Shown here piece after piece: positions 33,860 to 45,105 of a stretch of DNA of 64,000 bases. The position numbers and the translations under genes are program-made. The stretch is taken from contig NW_014575556.1 of assembly GCF_000708205.1 (NCBI RefSeq), positions 430,267-494,266 of the forward strand, read 5' to 3'. Every line of letters begins with the position of its first letter. Position 1 is the first letter of the stretch. This stretch comes from Mixia osmundae IAM 14324. Its lineage: Eukaryota > Basidiomycota > Mixiomycetes > Mixiales > Mixiaceae. The notes beneath the pieces were generated by a model. The model ran no database searches, was not told where the DNA came from, and worked only from the letters and a program-made list of their open reading frames with translations.

Positions 33860-35579
33860 GACGAAGAGACAAGATGTTTTCCGGTCAAAGTCAAGCCAAA
33901 CTCAATTCGTCATCAAGAGGCTGTCACACCGTGTCAGCTGGCTCAAATCTGATGACAAGATGCGACGACTGACACTGTCAGGCTATGCACAGGTGGAGGT
34001 GCGCGTGAGGATGGGCCGGACAAGCAATGTCCGATTGCCACTGTCTTGGGCTGTTGTCCGTGGTCTCAAGAGAGCGTTCGTTCTCAAGTTGATCGGTCGG
34101 CAAGCATACAGCAGTCTGAGCAAGCGGCCAGAAGCCAAGAGACCACCAGTTTTGTTGAGGATGCTGCAGACAAAACAGAATTGCGATGTCGCGTGAAGGC
34201 CGACTGCGCAATGTGTTGGGTCTAGCTGCGCGTCTGCGACGATCGGCGGTCTTGCTGCGGTCTGCCGAGTGTGGTGAGGCTAGTACAGCACAGATCAAGT
34301 ATGGCGTCGAGCCTGATTCCTCCTTCCTCTCTTGACCAATGACTGTACCGCAACAAAACCTGCACTCTCGCCCAAAATCGCTGTGTTTCTCGCTGTTCCT
34401 CGCGCTCGGTCAGCCTTCCTTACAAATATTAATTCCTTCCATCCATGGATGGCAATATTGATGATGATGACGACGACGAGAGACATTTGAAAATATCCTG
34501 GAAGCCAATCTTGGCCCCTCTTCGTTCGTTCACCTTGACTGCGATCCCGTGTCACTCAGATTCTACAGCAGCGCTGCTGGGCACGGATCGATGAGCTGAT
34601 GAGCGCGAGCCATCTCAGAAACCACAGGCATGCACCTTGCAATGTCTCGAGCGATAGGGTTTGCGAATAGGCCTCAAAGTTTCAGAAGTGGGTACAGAAT
34701 GCCCCTCACTCGGCACATGGCCTGGCTTGTGTTCAATCTTTGCATCAATTCGTAGCCGAGGCGCGATGTACTGACCGAGCTGCCGAGGCTACCTCACATT
34801 TCGACGGCTTCGAGAGAGCAATGAAGCCTTTTGGCGGGACTGAAGCTGGTCTGGCTCCATTTGCCTGAGCTTCGCGCTAGCTTGACCTTGATTTCGTGGG
34901 AATCTGCAGATCCAGGGACCTCATCTGCCCACCGATCAAACGTCGATGACTGCAACTGCGAGGCGAACAGAGCAAGAAGCATTCCAACACACCACATAGC
35001 TCTTGGGTCAAGCTAGGTAGCATGGCCGCCTGTTCACACATGCAACGACAAGACATTGCAATATACCTATGTGCTGTTGCCGTCTGAGCTGGCTCACAGG
35101 TGGCTGTTCCTGCGTTCCTGAGCGCGTCGATGGGCGGGCAATGACTGAGGTCGCGAGTTCTCTCAGAACGAGTAGGATGGCTAGGCCAGAAAAGCCTGTG
35201 CAATGGGTACGAATTGCGCTCGGAGCAGTGTCTGAGAGGTTCCAAGGCGTTGCCGTTCCTTGTATGGGCGTGAAGTTGAGGCACAACCGCGACAAAGAGG
35301 CAGACGGCCAGCGCTATAGGCTGCAGTTCGAGTCGTCGTCGTGCGCATGTCGTAGTACACACAAATGAGTGAGATGCAAGCAAAGTGGCTTGCAGCAGTG
35401 ACAATCACCGACTTTGACAAAGTTTGGCGAGTCGAGAATTTGTCACGACGCAGTGCCACGACACAACTTGGCAGGCCAGGCCGTCACCAAACCACCTCAG
35501 GTCCCTCCCGCTAGCTCAAGCAGGCTCAGTAGAGCAGCTCGACAGGTGAAAGAGCCCGAGCAGAAGTACATCAGCCAAC
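33860..35579. other. 1.7 kb without a confident gene
   Basis: This lies between the start of the glycosyltransferase-like gene and YJU2, so it holds two divergent promoters. Open frames such as 33774-34196 (+), 33978-34298 (-) and 34877-35404 (-) overlap each other and lack motifs. An AT-rich patch with ATTGATGATGATGACG lies near 34460. No RNA gene is recognisable, although a non-coding transcript could fit. Confidence 0.45.
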
Positions 35580-36536
35580 ATGTCAGAACGCAAGGTGCTG
35601 AACAAGTACTATCCGCCCGACTTTGATCCAGCGGCGATCCAGCGACGGCGTGGACTCGGGCCGAGGCAGCAAGTCGTCCGCCTGATGGCTCCCTTCAGTA
35701 TGCGCTGCAACTCATGCGGCGAGTACATCTACAAAGGCAAAAAGTTCAATGCTCGCAAGGAGGACTCCAAGGAGACTTACTACAGCATCAAGATCTACCG
35801 GTTCTACATCAAATGTACCCGCTGTTCTGCCGAGATCACCTTCAAGACGGATCCCAAGAATACAGACTATCAGGCAGAACACGGCGCCTCACGTAATTTC
35901 GAGCCTTGGCGAGAGGAGACGGACACGGAGCCCATCGACAAGCTCGCAAGGCTGGAGGAAGAGGAGAACAATCCCATGGCAGAGCTTGAGAACAAGACGG
36001 TAGACGCAAAACGAGAGATGGAGATCCTCGACCAGCTGCAGGAGATCAGGACGCGAAACGCTCGCTTTGAGCGGACAAAGCTAGATGAGGAACGAGTACT
36101 TCAGACAGTCAGCTCACGCGTCGATACCGTCGACGACGAGGCTCTTGCTAAGTCTGCACTCGATGACGAACAGAGAAGGCAAGAAGAGGAAGACGAGGAA
36201 CAAGTCAGACGAATCTTTGCGCGAGGCGCAGTGCCGTCCATTGAACTCAATGAGACACCCACAGCAGATCCTGCTGCCCCTCTTGCCGGTCCCTCAGGAA
36301 CGACACCCGACGAAGAGGATGCGGACGAAGGCCTCATCTTGCCACCCAAGCCGAAGCCAGAGATCGTCGTCAAACGAAAGCTGGATCTGATCGAGCCAGA
36401 TGCGCAGACGCTACTCTCAAGTGATGCACGGGCCTTTGTGGCCAAAGTCGACTTTAGCGCCAGGCCGGTACTGAAGAAGAAGCAAAAGGGTCCCAATGCC
36501 ATGGCGGCCAAGCTAGGCATCAAACTCAACAAGTGA
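35580..36536 (+). CDS. YJU2: Splicing factor YJU2/CWC16 (CCDC94)
   Basis: Single exon, 318 residues, ATG directly followed by the family start [19 protein letters not shown]2 joins the activated spliceosome with the Prp19-associated proteins and promotes the first step of splicing. The four-Cys zinc site is intact ([10 protein letters not shown] near residue 42 and [10 protein letters not shown] near 79), with [10 protein letters not shown] and RFYIKC between. The acidic-basic coiled-coil tail ([17 protein letters not shown]) is typical. It is notable as one of the few intron-less genes here. It converges with the homeodomain gene. Confidence 0.97.
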   Translation: MSERKVLNKYYPPDFDPAAIQRRRGLGPRQQVVRLMAPFSMRCNSCGEYIYKGKKFNARKEDSKETYYSIKIYRFYIKCTRCSAEITFKTDPKNTDYQAEHGASRNFEPWREETDTEPIDKLARLEEEENNPMAELENKTVDAKREMEILDQLQEIRTRNARFERTKLDEERVLQTVSSRVDTVDDEALAKSALDDEQRRQEEEDEEQVRRIFARGAVPSIELNETPTADPAAPLAGPSGTTPDEEDADEGLILPPKPKPEIVVKRKLDLIEPDAQTLLSSDARAFVAKVDFSARPVLKKKQKGPNAMAAKLGIKLNK

Positions 36537-36771
36537 GTGACCGGCAAACCGTCGACGCAATGAGGCTGTAGCGCTGCAAAAATGGTGTTGTTGGTATGTA
36601 CAACACGCATTACAATTTATGGTACTATACATCTAGTCGCTGCGGTTTGCGATTGGTAGTGATCGCTACAGTATGCGAGTTGCTTACGTGGTGGCGCGAA
36701 TAGCGCCCGATCATCTTCAGGTATTCTCTACAAACGATTTGCTGGTGCAGACGTTGCGCACTGTGAGCATA

Positions 36772-38084
36772 TCATGCACGTCGCTTCTCTCTCGCAAGAG
36801 TGTCGATTGCGATATCGGCCAGCAAATTGATGCCGTCTCGGCCTTCGGCTCGTCTGGCCACGCCGTCAGGCTCGTGTGGGCGCGGTCCAGCTGGTCGCGA
36901 TGGGCCGCCTGCAGCCCAGGGCGGTGGCAAGGTGACTGCATTGGGCGCGCTCTTCGTTCGCAAGCCAAGAAAATTCGAACGGGGATCTGGCAGACGAGGT
37001 ACTGTGCCGGAAAAGTAGCCTTCTGCTCTAGCTTCCGAAGTCGTGCGCGTCAGACTTGGAAAGTAGCTATCGCGCTTGATGTCCATCGAATGAGGCGTCC
37101 CGCTTTGAGAGGATGCAGAGGTAGCATATGCACTGCTTGGCGTAAAGGCAGCATGTGTACCGGGTGTAGACCCGGTTGACGGGGGAGAACGTATGATGAT
37201 GCGATCGTCTGACGCAGGGCAGGCGCGCATGTAGGGACGCTGATCAGAGCGCGATCGCTCGATACCTTGCATGCTGGGTCGACTGGATCCGAATGGTTTG
37301 ACTGCATGATCAACCATGTGGCGACTCTCATGCGGGGGCGAGTCAGGTGATGAGTCTGATGAGGGAGACTCCTGTAGCCATGCCGGGCTTTGGTCTTCCT
37401 GTTGTCGCTCGCGACTGACTTTTGCGCGACGGCTACCACCGCGTCAGTTTCAGTGAAAACGCTGGCCAAAGAAGCTCACTTTTGAAACCAAACTTGTACC
37501 TCTCTGTTCGTCATTCCGAGGCGGCGAGCGAGCTGCTCACGGTCTTCGAACGACAGCGTGGTAGACAGTGCAAAGACGTTGATGAGCACATCGAGTTGCT
37601 CTGGCATGATCTTTTTGCGTCTTGGCCTTGGTGATAGTCTTGCGAGATCACGCTGACCGAGCTGACCGTGACGTGCTTGCTCGGGATGAAAGTGACCGCT
37701 CTGTTTGACCATATCGCCATATTGCATCGTACTGTCGGCAGCCATGTGCAACGGCGCGGGTGCGCTCTGAACGTGTGGCATCGAGTGTCGCCTTGGACCG
37801 GAGCGCCAATGAAGGGGCTCTGCAGGGACCGAAAAGCGATGATCAATAGCAGGGTGGCCGTCAAGCTTGGCAGGAAATTGAAGTCTTGTACGATGTGATA
37901 CTTGCAAAGCAGTGTTTGAACTTGCTTGAAACTGCGCCTGGGTTTGATACCGCTGGGCGCGTGCAAGAGCATCTTCTTGGCTCGTCGCATAAGGACGGGA
38001 GGAAGAACAATCTGACAATGTCCTCGACATCGGGGACGATTTGTAAGCAGGCTCGCGGTGAGCAGTCGCAAACGTGGTAGCCAT
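36772..38084 (-). CDS. Homeodomain transcription factor
   Basis: Two exons, 38084-37480 and 37432-36772 (47-nt intron, GTGAGC), 421 residues. The homeodomain is of the typical 60-residue class: RPRRKKIMPEQLDVLINVF, TTLSFEDREQLARRLGM, then recognition helix TNREVQVWFQNRRAKVSR. The intron splits the Asn of WFQN, and splicing restores the invariant Asn and Arg that contact DNA. Flanks are Ser/Pro/Gln-rich. It is not a TALE (three-residue-loop) type, so it is unlike the bW/HD1 mating-type class. It more resembles general fungal factors of the Phx1/Yox1 kind; target genes are unknown. The frame is open upstream to 38135 but the first ATG is 38084. Confidence 0.88.
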
Positions 38085-38894
38085 CTTGACCCTTTTGGCT
38101 TCAGGTCCCTCTCTTGCGAGGGTGAAACGCCTCAAACGCGAGCCTTGGCGGCAATTAGTCCTCTTATCGTTGCGTGACAGGTACGATCGCTCGAGATTGC
38201 GTCGTTATGGGCAACTTATAGGGTGCAGGATCTGAAAGTGCGCAAAGCGTCGTCAAGTCATGGTGTGAAGGGCAGTGTCGATGCGTGCGGGCGAGGCAGG
38301 CTATGTCTGGTAGATTGATGTTCTCAAGCACTCCATCGAGGCGTCTGTGCACTCTTTTAATTCTTGCTTACTGTGAGATCGACTCTTTGGCGCCGGAGAA
38401 AGGCGTGTGCGTACGAATGAGTGTTGGGTGTATCGTGCGGCGGTGACAAGATTGAGGGCGGCACTGGTACCGGCTTGGGCGTTTATGCGATTCTGTTGTT
38501 GAAGCGAAGGAGAGCAGGTCTGTCGAAAAGGTGAGATCTGGCAGTTCCTGAAGGAAGGAGTGGATTGGGATGGAAAGGCGAATGACTGCGTCTGCGCACA
38601 TCGCGAGATGACTCAATAACAGAGCCAGGGGCTCCCAAATCGAATTGTCGATGTTCAGATTCCGCATTATCTGAGGATCGGCCACTCTTTGCCACTTCTG
38701 GCACGTGGAACGCGCGTTTTCGGGCGAGCATCAGCCAAGGCATCGCGCGCGCTAGGAGCAGTGCAGGCAAAAGTCAGCCTCGAGCCGGACAAAAGGGCAT
38801 CGCACTCTGGAATGCACTCGAAGGACGTGAAAAGTCTCGTTGACAAAAAGAACGCTTTAAGGTGGTGGATGGGATCGTCCGAGCCGGATACGCT
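38085..38894. other. Promoter region of the homeodomain gene and SAR1 3' side
   Basis: 810 bp between the homeodomain ATG and the SAR1 stop, both on the minus strand. No gene or element can be defended. Open frames at 38164-38770 (-) look like chance. Confidence 0.5.
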
Positions 38895-40040
<1,146 letters not shown>

Positions 40041-40130
40041 CTTGAGCAAAGGGCGCCTCTCTGCCTCGACGATGGGCTGTCGGCAGCGCGTCCACCAAAA
40101 AAAAATAAAAGGCGACGGCCATCAACGACG
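40041..40130. promoter_or_regulatory. 90-bp divergent promoter SAR1 / MTO1
   Basis: Only 90 bp separate the two annotated ATGs. It contains an A-rich run (about 40096-40110) that could exclude nucleosomes and serve both genes. If MTO1 starts at a later ATG (40164 or 40267), the region is up to 226 bp. Confidence 0.55.
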
Positions 40131-42556
40131 ATGAGTCTCTGTCCACATCCAGCATGCCGATCCATGGCATTGCATACCCTCAGACGAGTCGAAGCTCGCG
40201 CCAAATCGCCGCCTAGCGACTCACTTCGCCTGATTTCGTCTATTGCAAGTTCCAGGCCCAAGAGCAATGCAGAGCGCCTTTCGAGCCGTAGGTCAGCATG
40301 GCCGCCTCGTTTGCACGACCAACAACGCTTTTTGGCTACGCAAGTATCTGGAAATTCACTTGAACCGGCCGCCGGAGGGATGCATACCAATGCAGACCAA
40401 GCAGAGGACGATTTCGATGTGGTCATCATCGGCGGAGGCCACGCAGGCTGTGAAGCAGCTGCAGGCTCGGCTAGAGTAGGCGCACGAACACTGCTACTCA
40501 CACAGAGACTCGACACGATTGGCGCGCTCAGTTGTAATCCGTCCATTGGCGGGATAGGCAAGGGAACGCTCGTGCGCGAAATCGATGCTCTCGATGGCCT
40601 CATTGGTCGTCTGGCCGGTCCGTCCCTGATGCTGTAAGCTTACATCAGGCTTAGGCAGACTGACGTGTTGGCAGATAAATCGGCCGTACAGTTCAGAGTA
40701 CTCAACAGATCAAAGGGTCCCGCCGTACATGGACCGCGAGCTCAGATCTCAAGAACGCTCTACAAGCAGCACATGCAAGAGACCCTCAACGCCTATTCCA
40801 ATTTATCACTTCGGGCCGGTAGCGTCGATGACTTGATACTCGACGCGCCCACTCGACCAGGATCAGCAGGTCGCGTTATTGGCTTACGATTAGGTTCGCT
40901 CCAACGGGTAGCCAGCAGATCTCTGCTGATACTTGTAGTCGAGGATAGAGACTGGTGAAGTTATCAGGACCAGGCATATCGTCATCTCGACGGGCACTTT
41001 CCTGGGCGGCCATGTACACATTGGTCTCGAATCGACACCTTTTGGCAGGTTGGGCGAAAGAGCATCCAATGCGCTCTCTGATTCACTTCGCCAAGCTGGT
41101 TTCGCACTGTCGAGACTGAAAACGGGCACACCTCCTCGGATCGACGGACGGACAGTCAACACTGCCATACTGGGCCGTCAAGATGGCGAACGACCTGCTA
41201 CGCCGTTCTCGTACCTCTCTGAAGGGCCCCTACCCAATGAAGATCGACAGCTACCTTGTTGGCAGACACAGACAACGCTAGCGTCGCACGCGCTCATAGA
41301 AGCAAATCTAGACAAGACTATTCACATTCGAGAGGAAGTCAACGGGCCGAGATACTGCCCCTCGCTCGAATCCAAAGTCGTTCGATTCAGGTCGAAGAAC
41401 CATCACGTCGTCTGGCTGGAGCCGGAAGGTTACGATACGGATACGGTCTATCCCAATGGTCTTTCGATGACTGTGCCTGCCGACGTGCAGGAAGCTGTAC
41501 TCAAGACGATTCCAGGATTGGAGAATGTCACGATGACTCAACCTGGGTATGGCGTAGAATATGATCATGTCGACCCAAGGGAGCTTAATCGTGAGTCTCC
41601 TTCATTCCACGGATCATCTTCGTAGCTCGAAGGCTGGCTTGCAGGCACACTCGAGACAAAGAAGATACAGGGTCTGTTCCTTGCCGGACAAATCAACGGA
41701 ACGACGGGCTACGAAGAAGCCGCAGCGCAGGGCATCGTGGCAGGCATCAATGCCGGTTTATCTGCCGCCCGTGCGCCACCTCTGCTCCTGTCTCGAACGG
41801 ACAGCTACATCGGCGTACTCATTGACGATCTGACGACGCAAGGCGCTTCGGAACCTTATCGCATGTTCACGAGCCGAAGCGAATATCGTCTCTTCCTCCG
41901 CGCGGACAATGCCGACAAGCGGCTGACCGAGAAAGGTATGTCTCCTGGTTCTCGCTGAATTCTGCTCATTGTGAGATAGGATCCCTCGCGGGTTGTGTCT
42001 CTGCCAGTCGATACCATCATTACTGTGCTGAACAGAAAAGCATCGACGAGTGTATCGAGATGCTACAATCTATCGAGCTGTCGCCACACAGATGGACAGA
42101 CCTCGGCTTGCCCGTTCGTCTAGACGGCACATCACGCAGCGCTTTCGACGTTCTACGCCACCAAGGCTCGACGCTGCCACTGCTCACCACAGCACTTCCC
42201 CAGATGATACAATATTCGCCTCGTGTGCTCGCAAGGGTGGCCATCGAAGCAAAGTACAAGCCTCATCTCACTCGTCAATCTGCCGATGTGGACGCTTTCA
42301 TCAAAGACGAACATATCTCGCTGGCCGACCGAGTCGACTACGATCAGATCCACGGCCTGAGTACAGAGGCCCGCCAGCAACTCTCTCGCTATCGACCCGC
42401 AACTCTGGTCAGGCTCTAGTTCTCCCACAATGTGACGCTGGCTAATGGACGAAGCAGGCCGCAGCTAAGCGTATGGCTGGCGTGACCTCTGCGAGTGCCA
42501 TGGCCATACTGCGCTACGTCCGTAGCGGCCGCTCGACCGTTGAAGCTGCTTTGTAG
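40131..42556 (+). CDS. MTO1: MTO1/GidA mitochondrial tRNA wobble-uridine modification enzyme
   Basis: Six exons: 40131-40617, 40675-40893, 40949-41590, 41645-41935, 41980-42407, 42458-42556, 721 residues. With Mss1, Mto1 installs the carboxymethylaminomethyl group on wobble uridine of mitochondrial tRNAs, using FAD. Visible: FAD-binding [15 protein letters not shown] (about residue 94), the GidA signature [75 protein letters not shown], and the C-terminal helical part ending [12 protein letters not shown]. The first about 85 residues are Arg/Ser-rich, consistent with a mitochondrial presequence, but the exact start is uncertain: ATGs at 40131, 40164, or a short exon at 40267 (MQSAFRA) are all possible. 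Confidence 0.94.
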
Positions 42557-42695
42557 GCATACATGCAAGCGCGGTACTACAACAATACGAAGCCCAACGT
42601 GATCTCATGAGCTCTTTATCTTCGCCAACTGAGGGTTCTGCCTTTGCCAGCTGCTTGCCAGTTCAGATGAGACGGTATGCATGGAGTGCGGGAGC

Positions 42696-43212
42696 TTACT
42701 CATATGCGCGATAGAGCTGGTATCCGCCCGTTGCGCCCACGAAGAAATTGACCTGCTCACTGATGATAAGTAGACGCGATAGAGTTGGGTGACCATGCTT
42801 ACAGCTGCTAGAGAGTAGTTGACTGGGGTGATGACCAAGCTGTACCTCACCCAGATTGCGCCCGTGAGCATCAAGGCTATCGTGCAAGTATGAGTTCCTC
42901 AGCTCGTGGAGACGGGCCGTTGGGACTTGCCTGCGTTTTGAGGTATGGACAGCTTCTCGGCAGGCCGCGATAGATCCTTGAGACCAGCAATGACGAGACA
43001 CCTGCGTGAGGCATTCATTGTCAGCATGCGAGCGGCTGATGGCATGCGACACTCGCCATTTCATGAGAGGTGCATAGAAGAATATGGTCCTGCAGGCAAC
43101 CAGAGGGCTCTTAGCGCAGGCGGTCTGAGCTCGGCACTGAAGCCTACTTGGGACCCGCGGGATGATTCATGAAAGCTGATAGCTTGCTCGTCGTGGCAGG
43201 TGCTGCTGACAT
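42696..43212 (-). CDS. MPC2: Mitochondrial pyruvate carrier subunit, MPC2 type
   Basis: Five exons: 43212-43148, 43089-43057, 43001-42931, 42876-42803, 42752-42696, 99 residues. It forms a heterodimer with MPC1 in the inner mitochondrial membrane and imports pyruvate. Family landmarks: AFMNHPAGPKTIFFYAPLMKW, CLVIAGLKDLSRPAEKLS, TGAIWVRYSLVITPVNYSL and NFFVGATGGYQLYR. Intron 2 (43002-43056, GCGAGT) and intron 3 (42877-42930, GCAAGT) begin with GC. Intron 3 has no frame-keeping GT alternative; intron 2 has one (GTCGCA) that would add two residues in a conserved stretch. ATG 43212 gives MSAAPATTSKLS, a usual short N-terminus. It is convergent with MTO1 and divergent from ILV6. Confidence 0.95.
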
Positions 43213-43325
43213 GGCTTGACGGTGTGCGACAGCGGCGTCGCGCGAAACAGCTGCAAAGGCATTTTTCTGCTCCACGAGGCCACAAGCCGGCCAACTGACT
43301 CGGACCCTGACTGCACTTCCTCAAC
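43213..43325. promoter_or_regulatory. 113-bp divergent promoter MPC2 / ILV6
   Basis: The ATGs of the pyruvate carrier subunit and of the acetolactate synthase regulatory subunit are 113 bp apart on opposite strands. It contains CTGACTCGGACCCTGACTG near 43295; the TGACTC core matches the Gcn4/CPC1 binding site known from yeast and filamentous fungi, so amino-acid control is plausible but unproven. Confidence 0.5.
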
Positions 43326-44676
43326 ATGAAGAGAGCAGCAAGAGCTCTGCCGGGTGCATGGCGAGCACAGCACGTCCCGGCGACCAGAGGCAAGGCTACT
43401 CTACGCTTTGCAGCAAGATCAGCCCCATTCAGCTCCTCGGCAGCTCATCAGAGAGCTCAGCATGACGAGCCTACCGCACCGGGCAAACCTACCAAGCCAG
43501 TACAGAGTGCCACGAGTGCACTGGACTACAAGATGTCGCACCCTGCCAAGAGACCGCCGCGTCTGCCGACAATTGATCCACCTAAGTGGTCAGCCGAGGA
43601 AGCAGTGACTAACATCTTGTACAACAGCAAGTCGGGCCAGACAGAGCTCATGTCGAGATACTGATGGTTTGCTTGTTGCAGCACCGCCACCCAGCAATCA
43701 GCCGTTCGTACGACACGTGCTCAATTGCCTCGTTCAAAACGAGCCAGGCGTTTTATCGCGCGTCTCTGGCATTCTTGCCGCTCGTGGATTCAAGTGCGTT
43801 GCGAAGGTCTTGCGTACTCTGTGCGAGGACTCACCGTCTTCTCGATGCGCAGCATTGACTCGCTTGTCGTCTGCGCAACAGAGATCAAAGATCTCTCGAG
43901 AATGTGTATCGTTCTCAGAGGTCAAGATGGCGTCATAGAACAAGCCAGACGGCAACTCGAAGATCTCGTCAGCTTGATCTCTTCCCCTCCCGCCACTCTC
44001 GCTGACAGTCTTCATCGTGTGCGCAGGTACCCGTCTGGGCAGTCTTGGACTATACCCGCACAAAGACCATCGAGCGAGAGCTCTTGCTCTGTAAAGTGTC
44101 GATCCTCGGCCCCGAATATTTCGAAGACCAGCTCAGACACAAGATACAAGAGGGCGCTTCTTCACCCCATGCTGCCTCACAAGAAGGCGAAGCCACCAGT
44201 CCCGATCATGCAAGCGGAGGCGATCCAGGCTTAGCCATTCAGTCTGAGATCCACAGACAATACGATGCCGAGCATCACGCACAAGGATACGCAACGCCTA
44301 CTTTCGAATCTCTCTCGCCTTCGGAAGCGCTCAGACAGAAGCACGCTCATATGTCTGCCATTGCTTTGCTCGCCTCCCAATTCCAAGGCAAGATTGTTGA
44401 TATCAGCAATGACGCTGCCGTCGTCGAGGTATCCGGCAAGACTGAACGAATAGACGCTTTCCTCAAGCTCATCCGACCCTATGGTGTCCTCGAAGCTGCT
44501 CGAACAGGCAAGCCTCGCATTGCAAGCTCAGCATTTCATGGCTGATGTGCGAGAACGCAGGGACGATGGTGATGCCGAGGGCGCCCATCATCAGTCAATG
44601 GAGTGGCATGTCAGATGAGGAACCCTTGGAAGAGGAGACGGTTCAGATTGACGCGAGTCAGCTCCCACCGGGCTAA
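43326..44676 (+). CDS. ILV6: Acetolactate synthase regulatory (small) subunit
   Basis: Five exons: 43326-43626, 43682-43793, 43853-43967, 44027-44507, 44561-44676, 374 residues. Ilv6 activates Ilv2 and gives it valine feedback inhibition in mitochondrial branched-chain amino-acid synthesis. The N-terminus (MKRAARALPGAWRAQ) is presequence-like. The ACT domain is clear: VRHVLNCLVQNEPGVLSRV, GILAARGFNIDSLVV, LSRMCIVLRGQDGV. Later landmarks are VPVWAVLDYT, ERELLLCKVSILGPEY and GVLEAARTGTMVMPRAPI. Introns 1 (43627-43681, GCAAGT) and 4 (44508-44560, GCAAGC) start with GC, and neither can be replaced by a GT donor without losing conserved residues. Without splicing intron 4 the protein would lose the ARTGTMVMPR end that is typical of the family. 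Confidence 0.96.
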
Positions 44677-45105
44677 GCGTGCACCATGTAGCATCAGCAA
44701 TGCAACGTTGATCAGCCAAAAGCTTCTTAGATCCGACTAAAGCTGGTCAAAAGCGGATGCGAGGAGCCAGGAGAGTCAGAGAGCGACTGTTGCGGAACGT
44801 CGGATAAGCGAACCATCACCAGAACCACGATTGACCACGACCAGCGCGGCTGTATGCGAGCGATGATATTATGTCAACAACACGTATCATTGCAAAACCT
44901 GAGCTGATCGTGAGGTAGAGGTGGACCTCTGTTGCGGCACAAGCCATACGATTGCCTGGCCTGTTGCCAGGACAGAGCCACGCAGCCTTTCGCCTGTGTG
45001 TCTTGCGTTCACTTGTGTTCTGTAATTGTGCGCCACGGCAAGCCAATCGGGCGAGTGTTGGGGTTGTAGGTAGCTGTCGAGGATCAAATTTGACATCATG
45101 ACAGT
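44677..45105. other. Convergent intergenic region
   Basis: 429 bp between the stop codons of ILV6 and the STB6-like gene. Probably 3' leaders. No gene or RNA feature seen. Confidence 0.55.

Noticed and set aside
34877-35404. 175-codon minus-strand frame with hydrophobic patch
   Set aside because: Cys and His content is high and irregular, with no signal peptide at an ATG and no family match; it lies in the YJU2 promoter region.
36101-36610. 169-codon minus-strand frame
   Set aside because: Antisense to the YJU2 acidic tail; low-complexity Ser/Ala content mirrors the coding strand.
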